In this document: positions 1-10,610 of the stretch, piece by piece | Numbering within the stretch: the first letter of the stretch is position 1 | How the letters are laid out: each line of letters starts with the position of its first letter | Assembly: GCF_003148565.1 (NCBI RefSeq) | Contig: NZ_QGGL01000022.1 | Location: forward strand, 1-64,000 | Length of the DNA stretch: 64,000 nt | Reading direction: 5' to 3' | Origin: Tumebacillus permanentifrigoris | Lineage (GTDB): Bacteria; Bacillota; Bacilli; Tumebacillales; Tumebacillaceae | Translations under genes and position numbers: made by a program | Notes under the pieces: model-generated | Databases searched by the model: none | What the model saw: only the letters and a program-made list of their open reading frames with translations | What the model was told of the DNA's origin: nothing

Positions 1-38
1 GTCTTGAACTCACAAAGTTGCTCTACCCAGTTGTCACA

Positions 39-156
39 GTCTCGTGATGATGGCGGAAAGGTCACACCTGTTCCCATCTCGAACACAGAAGTTAAGCTTT
101 CCAGCGCCGATGGTACTTGGACCGCAGGGTCCTGGGAGAGTAGGACGTCGCGAGGC
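39..156 (+). rRNA. rrf: 5S ribosomal RNA
   Basis: About 118 nt that read as a bacterial 5S rRNA. The conserved core GGTCACACCTGTTCCCAT is followed by GAACACAGAAGTTAAGC and then GCGCCGATGGTA. The 5' end (TCTCGTGA) can pair with the 3' end (TCGCGAGG). It lies at the extreme left of the window, so the 16S and 23S genes of the same operon are presumably just upstream. Ends are set by helix pairing and may be off by one or two bases. Confidence 0.95.
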
Positions 157-179
157 ACTAGCAGCATAAGGAACAAAAA

Positions 180-210
180 GACTCGATCCATTGCGGATCG
201 GGTCTTTTTT
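180..210 (+). terminator. rRNA operon terminator
   Basis: Inverted repeat GACTCGATCC / GGATCGGGTC with a 5-nt loop, followed by TTTTTT. It lies 24 nt after the 5S gene. Its right edge touches the stop codon of the convergent TetR gene. Confidence 0.9.
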
Positions 211-784
211 ACTTCTCTTGAATTCCTTCCAAAAACAAGTGCGCGTAAATCTCCGAAATCTCCTTCGTGCTTAGCTTGCCACCCTCACGATACCAGCGGT
301 ACACCCAGTTGATGGACCCGAGAATCGAAAGTGCCGTGATCCGCGCGTTTACGGGGCGGAACTCGCCAGCCGCGATTCCTTGCTCAATCACTTGCGTCCA
401 GAGGTTCAAGTACTTGTCAGTCAAATCCTGAATCACTTGGTGCTGATCGGCACCCAGCGAGAACGCTTCACGGAGCAGGACCGTCGTGAGCTGGACGTTT
501 TTCGTCACGTACTGCAGGTGATGCTCAATCGCTCGGTGCATGCGCTCGCGATTCGACATCGCGGAGTTGAGGAGGATCTCCTCCAACTGCGTGTTGAAGT
601 CTTGGATCGAGCGATGCGCCAGTTGCATCAGCAGGTCTTCCTTGCTGGATATATAGTGGTACAGCGAGCCTTTCTGCAAGCCGACCTCATCAGCGATATC
701 TTGCACGGAGGTCGCGTGGTAGCCTTTTTTCTCAAACAGCATGACTGCTGCCTTGGTGATCTCTTCGTATTTATTGGTAGCCAT
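209..784 (-). CDS. TetR/AcrR family transcriptional regulator
   Basis: A 191-aa one-domain repressor of the TetR type. The N-terminal helix-turn-helix spans about residues 8-55, with recognition segment VQDIADEVGLQKGSLYHY at 27-44. The C-terminal half is a helical ligand-binding region resembling the acyl-CoA-responsive FadR/YsiA group, but the ligand cannot be read from sequence. An AAGGAG lies about 10 nt before the ATG. The gene is convergent with the rRNA operon and divergent from the HAD gene. Family assignment is firm; target genes are unknown, with autoregulation likely by family habit. Confidence 0.9.
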   Translation of the reverse strand: MATNKYEEITKAAVMLFEKKGYHATSVQDIADEVGLQKGSLYHYISSKEDLLMQLAHRSIQDFNTQLEEILLNSAMSNRERMHRAIEHHLQYVTKNVQLTTVLLREAFSLGADQHQVIQDLTDKYLNLWTQVIEQGIAAGEFRPVNARITALSILGSINWVYRWYREGGKLSTKEISEIYAHLFLEGIQEK

Positions 785-829
785 CGTTCCTCATCTCCTT
801 GTCACCTTCCGGACACTCTATAAAAAAGA

Positions 830-859
830 ATCATACTTGGTATTTCCTGAATCAGTCAA
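830..859 (-). promoter_or_regulatory. sigma-A promoter of the TetR gene
   Basis: Minus strand: -35 TTGACT (859-854), 18-nt spacer, -10 TATGAT (835-830). It lies in the divergent gap, 45 nt upstream of the tetR-type start codon. Confidence 0.6.
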
Positions 860-894
860 GCAATATTCCAAAACGAAAGGAGCAATTGCACGAG

Positions 895-1563
895 ATGACA
901 CCTGAGCCGTATGAAGCGATGATCTTTGACGTAGATGGCACGTTGTTTCAAACGGAGAAAGTCGCGCTCCCAGCATTCCGCCGCACCTTCGAGGAACTGA
1001 AGCGCAAGAGCCCCTCCGACGACGAAATCCTCAATGTGTTCGGCATGACGATCCCCGAAGTCTGGGAAACGTTGCTCCCGGATTCCTCGATGGACGAACG
1101 CGATCGCGCCAACGAACTGCTCGCCCATGCCGAGATGGAACTGATGCAAACCGGCACCGGCGCCCTCTATCCTGGTGTGCAAAAAACGCTTCAAACACTC
1201 CGCGACGCGGGTGTGAAGCTTTTTACCGCCTCCAATGGAGAACTGCGCTATGTGGAGACCGTGATCGAGACACAAGGCCTCCTGCCGCTTTTTGACAAAC
1301 TCTATTGCGCAGGTGCATACAAGACGGAGAAAAAGCAAGACCTCGTCCAACTCTTGCTGCGCGAACAGCATCTCGATCCCGACAACACCGCCATGATCGG
1401 GGACCGCAGATCGGACATCACCGCAGGCCTTGCCAACGGCTTGTTCACGATCGGATGCGACTTCGGATTCGCCAAACCGCATGAACTGGATCAGGCGGAT
1501 CAGGTCATCACTTCGTTTGACCAATTGCTGAAGGTCAAACATAGTCAAATTGCGAGAAAATAA
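895..1563 (+). CDS. HAD-family hydrolase (phosphatase-like)
   Basis: A 222-aa haloacid dehalogenase superfamily hydrolase, probably a phosphatase of the beta-phosphoglucomutase/Gph type. Motif I is FDVDGT (nucleophile D12, acid D14), motif II TASN (111-114), a lysine region lies near 143-148, and motif IV is GDRRSD (D170, D174). Residues 20-90 form a helical cap. The ATG at 895 is chosen because GAAAGGAG sits 10 nt upstream; a longer frame back to 799 has no such site. Its last 30 nt carry a perfect CtsR operator. Substrate unknown. Confidence 0.88.
   Translation: MTPEPYEAMIFDVDGTLFQTEKVALPAFRRTFEELKRKSPSDDEILNVFGMTIPEVWETLLPDSSMDERDRANELLAHAEMELMQTGTGALYPGVQKTLQTLRDAGVKLFTASNGELRYVETVIETQGLLPLFDKLYCAGAYKTEKKQDLVQLLLREQHLDPDNTAMIGDRRSDITAGLANGLFTIGCDFGFAKPHELDQADQVITSFDQLLKVKHSQIARK
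1517..1545 (+). promoter_or_regulatory. possible distal promoter of the ctsR operon
   Basis: TTGACC (1517-1522), 17-nt spacer, CATAGT (1540-1545), inside the 3' end of the HAD gene. The -10 is only 4/6, but a CtsR operator (1533-1549) lies exactly over it, which makes a repressible promoter plausible. Confidence 0.4.
1533..1549 (+). promoter_or_regulatory. CtsR operator, distal copy
   Basis: GGTCAAA CAT AGTCAAA, a tandem heptad that fits the published CtsR consensus (A/GGTCAAA NAN A/GGTCAAA) exactly. It lies within the coding sequence of the upstream HAD gene, 145 bp before the proximal copy. Confidence 0.75.
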
Positions 1564-1637
1564 AAGAAACGGCCCGACTTCTTCGCGAAAATCGGTTATT
1601 CCCCTCCAAAACTGGGCAAAGTGAAGGGAGATCGCCC

Positions 1638-1666
1638 TTGGACTTTTGCCCTGCCATACATATAAT
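1638..1666 (+). promoter_or_regulatory. sigma-A promoter of the ctsR-clpC operon
   Basis: TTGGAC (1638-1643), 17-nt spacer, TATAAT (1661-1666). The predicted start of transcription (about 1673) is just before the proximal CtsR operator. Confidence 0.8.
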
Positions 1667-1677
1667 GAAGACCAGAA

Positions 1678-1694
1678 GGTCAAAGTTAGTCAAA
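1678..1694 (+). promoter_or_regulatory. CtsR operator, proximal copy
   Basis: GGTCAAA GTT AGTCAAA, the tandem heptad recognised by CtsR, with T instead of A in the centre of the spacer. It lies immediately downstream of the sigma-A -10 box, so bound CtsR would block the promoter. Confidence 0.85.
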
Positions 1695-1728
1695 GTCAAT
1701 GATCAGGAGGAGGGAGGTAGCGGGCACC

Positions 1729-2193
1729 ATGCGCAACATCTCCGACATCATTGAACATCACTTGAAGACCATCCTCACCAACTCACACGAGGGCATCATT
1801 GAGATCAAACGCAGCGAGTTGGCCGACACATTCAACTGTGTGCCCTCCCAAATCAACTACGTGATCTCCACACGCTTTACGATTGAAAAAGGCTATGTCG
1901 TGGAATCAAAACGCGGCGGCGGCGGGTACATCCGCATCCAGCGGGTCGAATTGGACAGGCAGAATATCGTCTTGCATCGCGCGATCCTCGACATCATCGG
2001 CAGCTCGATTACCGCTCGTGAGGCGGATGGGTTTCTGCAACGCTTGTTGGAGGAACAGGTGCTGACCGAGCGAGAGGTCTTGATGATGCGTGCGGTGATC
2101 TGCAGCGACATTCTCGCGCTCACACCACAGCTTCGAGATCAAGTTCGCGCCAACCAACTGTCGGCGATGCTCGTCGCCATCCTCAAAGGATGA
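1729..2193 (+). CDS. ctsR: CtsR, heat-shock repressor of clp genes
   Basis: A 154-aa class III stress repressor that binds tandem heptads ahead of clp genes and is inactivated by heat. The winged helix-turn-helix spans about residues 1-70 and contains R62 followed by the tetraglycine loop GGGG (63-66), which in the family senses temperature and contacts DNA. The C-terminal dimerisation domain follows. The ATG at 1729 is chosen over 1699 because AGGAGG/GGGAGG lies upstream and the protein then begins MRNISDIIE as in other CtsR. First gene of ctsR-mcsA-mcsB-clpC, with its own operators upstream (autoregulation). Confidence 0.97.
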   Translation: MRNISDIIEHHLKTILTNSHEGIIEIKRSELADTFNCVPSQINYVISTRFTIEKGYVVESKRGGGGYIRIQRVELDRQNIVLHRAILDIIGSSITAREADGFLQRLLEEQVLTEREVLMMRAVICSDILALTPQLRDQVRANQLSAMLVAILKG

Positions 2194-2223
2194 CCTCATG
2201 CACTCAGGAGGGGAGCGACCCAA

Positions 2224-2802
2224 ATGATCTGTCAGGAATGCAACCAACGAGATGCCACCGTGCACTTCACGAAGATTGTCAACAACACAAAACAGGAGAT
2301 CCATCTCTGCGAAACCTGTGCCCGAGAGAAGGGGGACGCGATGATGAAGTCCTTCGGCGGCCCCGGATTCGGGACGAATCCTTTTGGTGAACCGACCTAC
2401 TCGTTCCACAACCTGTTAAGTGGGTTGCTGGGCTACGAGCAGAGCCAAACTCCGATGAGCAAAGGCATCCAAGCACCACAAGCCGGTCCCCATCGCTGTT
2501 CCACCTGCGGGTTGAGTTACCCGCAATTCGCCCAACTCGGGCGCGTTGGCTGTGCCGATTGCTATAAACATTTTGCGCCACATCTTGACCCGCTGCTTCG
2601 CCGTATCCACGGAGGAGCGACCGCGCACACCGGCAAAGTTCCGGAGCGTTCGGGTGGGCTGATCAAGATGAAGAAACAAATCGAAGAACTGCGCCACGAA
2701 CTGCAAACCAAGATCCAAGAGGAGCAGTTCGAACAAGCCGCGATCCTCCGCGACCGCATCCGCGAGATGGAACAGGGGATCGGCAACGGAGAGGGGGTAT
2801 GA
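2224..2802 (+). CDS. mcsA: McsA, zinc-binding activator of McsB
   Basis: A 192-aa partner that activates the arginine kinase McsB and helps deliver substrates to ClpC. Two four-cysteine zinc sites are visible: C3/C6 with C29/C32, and C92/C95 with C110/C113. A UVR motif covers about 148-186 (KMKKQIEELRHEL onward), similar to the UvrB/UvrC interaction segment. A strong AGGAGGGGAG precedes the ATG by about 7 nt. It lies between ctsR and mcsB, with 3 nt to the mcsB start, indicating coupled translation. Confidence 0.96.
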   Translation: MICQECNQRDATVHFTKIVNNTKQEIHLCETCAREKGDAMMKSFGGPGFGTNPFGEPTYSFHNLLSGLLGYEQSQTPMSKGIQAPQAGPHRCSTCGLSYPQFAQLGRVGCADCYKHFAPHLDPLLRRIHGGATAHTGKVPERSGGLIKMKKQIEELRHELQTKIQEEQFEQAAILRDRIREMEQGIGNGEGV

Positions 2803-2805
2803 TCG

Positions 2806-3882
2806 ATGTCCATTCAAGACTTTGTCCGCGATGCCAGCCGTTGGATGCAGGACGATGGCCCGCACTCTGACATCGTGATCTCCACCCGCATCCGTATCGC
2901 CCGCAACCTCGTCGACCACCCGTTCCCGCTACTCGCCGATGATGCACAGTCTGAGGAAGTGCTGGAGAAAGTCCGAACCGCGATCGAAACAGACGAGTTT
3001 CAGGAAAAAGGACACGGCCACTTCGAGTTTTTGACTCTCCGTGACGTGTCTGACGTCGACCGCCAAGCGCTGGTCGAAAAATACCTGATCTCGCCGTCCC
3101 TGGTCGAACATGCCCGCCGTGGTGCAGTCGCCCTGCGCGACGACGAGGAAGTCTCGATCATGGTCAATGAGGAAGACCACCTGCGCCTGCAGGTGTTGAT
3201 GCCAGGTCTCCAATTGCAAGAATCGTGGAAGCTCGCCACAGAGGTCGACGACCTTTTGGAGTCCAAGCTCAACTATGCGTTCCATGAGCGCTATGGTTTC
3301 CTCACCGCCTGTCCGACCAACGTCGGCACCGGCATCCGCGCCTCCGTCATGCTGCACTTGCCAGCGCTGGTCGTCACGCAGCAGATCAACCGCGTGCTAT
3401 CCGCTCTCAACCAAGTCGGTCTCGTCGTGCGCGGCGTGTACGGGGAAGGCACCGAAGCGGTCGGCAACCTGTTCCAACTCAGCAACCAGATCACGCTCGG
3501 GCAGTCGGAGGAGGAGATCATCTCCAACCTCGACTCGGTCGCGCGCAAGATCATCGAGCATGAACAGGCGGCACGGCACTTTTTGCTCAACGAAAACCGC
3601 GAAGTGATCGAGGACAAAATCGCCCGCTCCTTCGGCATCCTCGCCTACGCCCGACGTCTCGATTCCAAAGAGACGATGCAGCGGCTCTCCGATGTGCGCC
3701 TCGGCATCGACCTCGACGTGATCAAGGGCGTCAGCAAAAACATCCTCAAAGAATTAATGGTGATGACGCAACCCGGTTTTCTGCAAAAATACCACGGTGC
3801 AGAATTGGCACCGGGGGAACGGGATTGGCGCCGCGCCGAACTCGTTCGCGAACGCTTACAGATGGACAAAGGCCATATTTAG
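2806..3882 (+). CDS. mcsB: McsB, protein arginine kinase
   Basis: A 358-aa phosphagen-kinase-fold enzyme that phosphorylates arginine residues on proteins, marking them for ClpC-ClpP. Visible motifs are STRIRIARN (26-34), NEEDH (121-125), the nucleotide-site segment CPTNVGTGIRASVML (169-183) and RGVYGEGTEAVGN (209-221). A C-terminal RDWRRA (339-344) fits the RDxxRA phospho-arginine-binding element. Length is normal for the family. It follows mcsA by 3 nt and precedes clpC by 53 nt, so kinase, activator and unfoldase are made together. Confidence 0.97.
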   Translation: MSIQDFVRDASRWMQDDGPHSDIVISTRIRIARNLVDHPFPLLADDAQSEEVLEKVRTAIETDEFQEKGHGHFEFLTLRDVSDVDRQALVEKYLISPSLVEHARRGAVALRDDEEVSIMVNEEDHLRLQVLMPGLQLQESWKLATEVDDLLESKLNYAFHERYGFLTACPTNVGTGIRASVMLHLPALVVTQQINRVLSALNQVGLVVRGVYGEGTEAVGNLFQLSNQITLGQSEEEIISNLDSVARKIIEHEQAARHFLLNENREVIEDKIARSFGILAYARRLDSKETMQRLSDVRLGIDLDVIKGVSKNILKELMVMTQPGFLQKYHGAELAPGERDWRRAELVRERLQMDKGHI

Positions 3883-3935
3883 AATATCTACCCTTTGTCC
3901 TCGAATAGGATCAAAGTAACTTGGAGGTGGAACTT

Positions 3936-6386
<2,451 letters not shown>

Positions 6387-6392
6387 TCTCGG

Positions 6393-6432
6393 AAAAGAGC
6401 TCGTGCCCGCCCAGCGGTCACGAGCTTTTTTG
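6393..6432 (+). terminator. clpC operon terminator
   Basis: Stem AAGAGCTCGTG / CACGAGCTTTT closed by a GC-rich loop and ending in TTTTTT, 7 nt after the clpC stop codon. Confidence 0.88.
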
Positions 6433-6526
6433 CTAGAACAAATGTTCGCACCTCGCAAAAACCGCACTTTTTTCCACGATTCATGAAACTCTCGCCCACC
6501 TCTTGCGTATGATTCAGGTAGGTCCC

Positions 6527-6555
6527 TTGTTGCCAGCCTGTCTTTCCTATATGAT
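6527..6555 (+). promoter_or_regulatory. sigma-A promoter of radA-disA
   Basis: TTGTTG (6527-6532), 17-nt spacer, TATGAT (6550-6555), 46 nt before the radA start. The -10 is 5/6; the -35 keeps only TTG. Confidence 0.55.
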
Positions 6556-6601
6556 GGAGGTTGGAACCTTTTTGTAAGACACAAGCGAATAGGGGACAGC
6601 T

Positions 6602-7981
6602 ATGGCAAAGTATAAATCAAAATTTGTGTGCCAAGACTGTGGGTATGAAAGCCCGAAATGGATGGGCAAATGTCCGGGATGCGGCCAATGGAACCGAATG
6701 GTCGAAGAGGTCGCAACAGCAACGACCGCCCCGTCTGCACACGTAGCGCTCCAACATCTCCAAGGCGAACCTGCCCGCGTCACTCGGATCACCGAGATCG
6801 ACACGGTGGATGAGCGACGCACACACAGCGGCTACGCTGAATTTGACAGAGTGTTGGGCGGCGGGATCGTCAGCGGATCGCTCGTGCTGATCGGGGGAGA
6901 CCCTGGGATCGGCAAATCGACCCTGCTGCTTCAAGCGGCGAACGCCATTGCGACCCAAGGTCGCAAAGTGCTCTACGTCTCAGGCGAGGAATCGGCCAAG
7001 CAGATCAAACTGCGGGCAGACCGCCTCGGGTCGCTCAGCGAGAACCTGTTGATCCTGCCAGAGACAGATCTGGAACGCATCGAATCACACATCAAGACAC
7101 ACAACCCTGACTTCCTGATCATCGACTCCATCCAGACCGTCTACCGCCCGGGGCTTACGTCCGCCCCTGGCAGCGTCGGTCAGGTCCGGGAGTGTACGGC
7201 GTTTCTGCTGCGCATCGCCAAGACCTTGAACCTGGCTACGTTTATCGTCGGCCATGTCACCAAGGAAGGGGCGATCGCAGGTCCGCGCATGTTGGAACAC
7301 ATGGTCGATGCTGTCCTCTATTTTGAAGGTGAAAGACATCACACGTACCGAATCCTGCGCGGCGTGAAAAACCGCTTCGGCTCCACCAACGAGATCGGCA
7401 TTTTTGAAATGCGCGAAAAAGGCTTGGAGGAAGTGCTGAATCCGTCGGAGCTGTTTCTGTCAGAGCGACCGTTCGGCGTGGCCGGCTCTTGTGTCGTCGC
7501 CAGCATGGAGGGCACACGCCCGGTGCTGGTGGAAATCCAAGCGCTCGTCACCCCGTCCTCGTATGGCACACCGCGCCGGATGGCGACCGGGTTGGACCAC
7601 AACCGCGTCTCGCTGATCATGGCGGTGCTGGAGAAGCGCATGGGGCTGTACCTGCAATCGCAGGATGCCTATGTCAACGTCGCAGGCGGTGTTCGCCTCG
7701 ACGAACCGGCTGTGGACCTCGGCATCGCGCTGGCGCTGGCCTCCAGTTTCCGCGAGCAGACGATGCCGCCGCATGATTGCTACATCGGTGAGGTCGGATT
7801 GACCGGCGAAGTGCGTGGCGTCTCCCGCATCGAGCAACGCGTGCGAGAGGCGATGAAGTTAGGATTCACCCGACTGATCGTGCCGACCAAGAGTCTGCGC
7901 GGATGGCAGCCCCCGGCTGACGTTCAAGTCATCGGAGTTGAGACGGTACAGGAGGCGTTCCAAGTAGCATTAGGGGGATGA
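6602..7981 (+). CDS. radA: RadA/Sms, branched-DNA recombination helicase
   Basis: A 459-aa RecA-like ATPase that processes recombination intermediates. An N-terminal zinc finger (C10, C13, C24, C27) precedes the ATPase core with Walker [11 protein letters not shown] (about 97-106). The RadA signature KNRFG lies near 255-259, and a Lon-protease-like ring domain fills about 290-459. The ATG is preceded by AGGGGACAGCT. disA follows after 7 nt; the pairing is conserved in Bacillales, where RadA is reported to modulate DisA activity. Confidence 0.97.
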   Translation: MAKYKSKFVCQDCGYESPKWMGKCPGCGQWNRMVEEVATATTAPSAHVALQHLQGEPARVTRITEIDTVDERRTHSGYAEFDRVLGGGIVSGSLVLIGGDPGIGKSTLLLQAANAIATQGRKVLYVSGEESAKQIKLRADRLGSLSENLLILPETDLERIESHIKTHNPDFLIIDSIQTVYRPGLTSAPGSVGQVRECTAFLLRIAKTLNLATFIVGHVTKEGAIAGPRMLEHMVDAVLYFEGERHHTYRILRGVKNRFGSTNEIGIFEMREKGLEEVLNPSELFLSERPFGVAGSCVVASMEGTRPVLVEIQALVTPSSYGTPRRMATGLDHNRVSLIMAVLEKRMGLYLQSQDAYVNVAGGVRLDEPAVDLGIALALASSFREQTMPPHDCYIGEVGLTGEVRGVSRIEQRVREAMKLGFTRLIVPTKSLRGWQPPADVQVIGVETVQEAFQVALGG

Positions 7982-7988
7982 CGGGTTT

Positions 7989-9068
7989 ATGCGTGATGAT
8001 ATCAAAAAAGACACCCTTATCAACAAAATCCTCCGCTTCATCGCACCGGGCACCCCGTTGCGAGAAGGGTTGGAGAACGTCCTGCGGGCAAAAACCGGCG
8101 CGTTGATCGTCATCGGCAACTCCCCGCAGGTGATGGAGATCGTGGACGGTGGATTTTCGATCAACTGTGAATTCTCCGCCGCATCTGTCTACGAACTGGC
8201 GAAAATGGACGGTGCCATCATCCTCTCCGAGGATGGCAAGCGCATCCTGTACGCCAACACCCAATTGAATCCAGACCCGTCGATTCCGTCGTTCGAGACC
8301 GGGACGCGCCACCGCACCGCCGAGCGCGTCGCCAAACAGACGGGTCACCTCGTCGTGTGCATCTCGCAGCGCCGCGACGTGATCACGCTCTACCAGTCCA
8401 ACTTCCGCTACACGTTGAAGGACATCGGCGTGATCCTGACCAAGGCCAACCAAGCGATCAACACGCTGGAAAAGTACAAATCCGTCCTCGACCAAGCGCT
8501 GACCAACCTCAGTGCGCTGGAATTTGAGGAACTGGTGACGTTGCATGAAGTGGCTCTCGTCATGCAACGCATCGAGATGGTGTTGCGGATCAAGTCTGAG
8601 ATCCGCCGTTACATCACCGAGCTGGGCACCGAAGGCCGCCTGATCTCCATGCAGATGGAGGAGCTGGTCTCCAAAGTCGACGAAGAGGCCTACTTGCTGG
8701 TCAAGGACTACTGCAAGGAGACGCTCGACGTCACGCCGCACCAGATCTTGTCGGAACTGCACTCGCTGACTTCTGATGAATTGTTGGAAAGTCTGCAATT
8801 GGTGAGAGTTCTGGGGTATACAGGGAACATTAATATCACCGAAGAACCTGTGTCCTCGCGTGGCTACCGGATCTTGAACAAGATCCCGCGCCTGCCGCAA
8901 CCGGTGATTGAGAATTTGGTGAGTTCCTTTGACTCCTTGCCGCAGATCTTGCAGGCGTCGATTGAAGAGTTGGATGACGTGGAAGGCATTGGGGAAGTGC
9001 GGGCTCGTGCGATCAAGGAAGGGCTGAAACGCATTTCCGAGCAAGTGTTTATCGACCGTCATATCTAA
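7989..9068 (+). CDS. disA: DisA, DNA-integrity scanning diadenylate cyclase
   Basis: A 359-aa octameric enzyme that makes c-di-AMP from two ATP while scanning DNA, slowing when it meets branched structures. The DAC domain (about 1-140) has both catalytic signatures intact: DGA at 74-76 and RHRTA at 107-111. A helical linker follows, and the C-terminus (about 290-350) is a RuvA-like helix-hairpin-helix DNA-binding domain ([18 protein letters not shown]). Co-transcribed with radA. Confidence 0.97.
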   Translation: MRDDIKKDTLINKILRFIAPGTPLREGLENVLRAKTGALIVIGNSPQVMEIVDGGFSINCEFSAASVYELAKMDGAIILSEDGKRILYANTQLNPDPSIPSFETGTRHRTAERVAKQTGHLVVCISQRRDVITLYQSNFRYTLKDIGVILTKANQAINTLEKYKSVLDQALTNLSALEFEELVTLHEVALVMQRIEMVLRIKSEIRRYITELGTEGRLISMQMEELVSKVDEEAYLLVKDYCKETLDVTPHQILSELHSLTSDELLESLQLVRVLGYTGNINITEEPVSSRGYRILNKIPRLPQPVIENLVSSFDSLPQILQASIEELDDVEGIGEVRARAIKEGLKRISEQVFIDRHI

Positions 9069-9115
9069 CCGCAAGCAGTGGGGGTCAAGGGGATAAGGGG
9101 AGGTAGGAAAACAAC

Positions 9116-9847
9116 ATGATCGTACGTCGTGCACTACCGAGCATGTTTACCGTAGGGAATTTATTTTTGGGCATTATATCCATCATCGTAGCTTTTGAAA
9201 GCAATTTTGCATGGGCGGCCTTGCTGGTGATCATCGGCATGGCGCTGGACGGTCTCGATGGCCGCGTGGCCCGCGCGTTGAACGCGCAGAGTGAATTCGG
9301 CAAAGAGCTCGACTCGCTGTCGGACGTCATCTCGTTTGGCGTGGCACCGGCCTTCATCATGTACGGAGTCGTGCTGCACGAACTCGGCTGGATCGGCACC
9401 GTGATCACGGCGATCTTCCCGATCTGTGGCGCGCTGCGCCTCGCGCGCTTCAACGTGGCGACCGGTACGCCGAACTACTTCATCGGCCTGCCGATCACCG
9501 CTGCAGGCGGCGTGCTGGCGACGATGGCGCTGTACCAGGCGTACATCCCGCGCCCGACGATCTGGATGCCGCTGTGCATGCTGTTCCTCGCCTTCTTGAT
9601 GGTCTCGAACATCAAGTACCCGAACTTCAAAAAAGTCGGCATCCCGAAGTCAGCGTACTACATCGTGCCGCTGATCATCGTGGTGGTCGCGATCGTCTTT
9701 TGGCAATTCCGGGAATATGCACCGAAGCTGGTGTTCCTGCCGTTGGCAGCCTATGCGTTCTATGGCGTTTTAAAAAAAAACGACAAACGCAAAACGAAAA
9801 AAACGGTGGAGACCGCTCCTGAAGAATACGAAACGATAGCGAAGTAA
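9116..9847 (+). CDS. pssA: PssA, CDP-diacylglycerol-serine phosphatidyltransferase
   Basis: A 243-aa integral membrane enzyme making phosphatidylserine from CDP-diacylglycerol and serine. The CDP-alcohol phosphotransferase signature is complete: D45, D48-G49, A52-R53, G62, D66, D70. About six hydrophobic segments follow the N-terminal amphipathic start, and the C-terminal 25 residues are highly charged and cytosolic. AGGGGAGGTAGG lies upstream of the ATG. It sits 47 nt after disA. PssA versus PgsA rests on the N-terminal RRALPSMFTVGNLF and class II-type sequence; I favour PssA. Confidence 0.92.
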   Translation: MIVRRALPSMFTVGNLFLGIISIIVAFESNFAWAALLVIIGMALDGLDGRVARALNAQSEFGKELDSLSDVISFGVAPAFIMYGVVLHELGWIGTVITAIFPICGALRLARFNVATGTPNYFIGLPITAAGGVLATMALYQAYIPRPTIWMPLCMLFLAFLMVSNIKYPNFKKVGIPKSAYYIVPLIIVVVAIVFWQFREYAPKLVFLPLAAYAFYGVLKKNDKRKTKKTVETAPEEYETIAK

Positions 9848-9852
9848 ACGCG

Positions 9853-9893
9853 AGGACGGAGCACATCTGCGGATGTAGCTCCGTCCTTTTTTC
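9853..9893 (+). terminator. pssA terminator
   Basis: AGGACGGAGC / GCTCCGTCCT stem with TTTTTTC tail, 5 nt after the pssA stop. Confidence 0.9.
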
Positions 9894-9957
9894 GACAAAA
9901 AGTGACCAAGCTGTTGACGAACTATGTCTGAATGTGGTAGTATAATATTTTTAAAAT

Positions 9958-9986
9958 TTGACCGTCTCCCCCTTCTGTGGTATCAT
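9958..9986 (+). promoter_or_regulatory. sigma-A promoter of the carD-like gene
   Basis: TTGACC (9958-9963), 17-nt spacer, TATCAT (9981-9986), 38 nt before the start codon. A second possible site upstream has TTGACG (9914-9919) and TAGTAT (9938-9943) with an 18-nt spacer. Confidence 0.65.
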
Positions 9987-10024
9987 GATTCTCAGAAGAA
10001 TGCGACCAAGATGGGGGTGCTGCT

Positions 10025-10516
10025 TTGTTTAAAATTGGAGACTGTGTTGTGTATCCCATGCATGGTGCTGGTGTGATTGAAGCGATTGAGGAGAAGGAAT
10101 TCCTCGGTCAGGTGGAACAGTACTACATCTTGCGGATGCCGTATGGTGGCGAGATGAAAGTGATGATTCCCGTATCGAAGATTGACAACTTGGGCATCCG
10201 GGGGACGATCGAGGTCAACTCGGTAGAACGGGTGCTGCAGATCTTGCGCTACGAGAAGGAACGCCAGACGGAGTCGTGGAACAAGCGCTACCGTGAGAAC
10301 CTCGACAAGCTCAAGGGTGGAGACATCTACCAAGTGGCCGATGTCGTCGGGGAGCTGCTGTACTTCGAGCGGGAGAAGGGTCTCTCCACGGGCGAGCGCA
10401 AGATGTACGATACGGCTAAGCATATCTTGGTCAGCGAGTTGCTGTTGGTCGGTGCATCCGGCGAAGAGGAACTAGAGAATCTCTTGACTTCGCTCTCCAA
10501 GAAGGCGTCCTCGTGA
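10025..10516 (+). CDS. CarD-family transcriptional regulator
   Basis: A 163-aa protein with an N-terminal CarD/TRCF RNA-polymerase-interacting domain (about 1-60, starting FKIGDCVVYPMHGAG). The C-terminal helical domain (about 75-160) contacts promoter DNA in studied members. CarD/CdnL proteins bind the RNAP beta lobe and stabilise the open complex. The start is TTG at 10025 after GATGGGGGTG. Own promoter upstream, and yacL follows after 94 nt, the same neighbour as in many Bacillales. Confidence 0.92.
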   Translation: MFKIGDCVVYPMHGAGVIEAIEEKEFLGQVEQYYILRMPYGGEMKVMIPVSKIDNLGIRGTIEVNSVERVLQILRYEKERQTESWNKRYRENLDKLKGGDIYQVADVVGELLYFEREKGLSTGERKMYDTAKHILVSELLLVGASGEEELENLLTSLSKKASS

Positions 10517-10610
10517 CGTCTTCTTTTGTTAAATCTTCTTGACAAACTTGTGACGATGCGTTTCTTCCCGCAACAGTTTGTCTATAATGCTTGTATTGGG
10601 AGGTGACCCT

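Noticed and set aside
1-312. 102-codon plus-strand frame over the 5S gene
   Set aside because: The sequence is 5S rRNA and its terminator; the frame has no binding site.
856-1683. Minus-strand 275-codon frame over the HAD gene
   Set aside because: The plus-strand HAD protein has all catalytic motifs; the reverse frame has none and crosses the ctsR promoter.
10539-10588. TTGACA and TATAAT upstream of yacL as one promoter
   Set aside because: The boxes are separated by 38 nt, far too long for sigma-A. Only the -10 could be used, without a proper -35.
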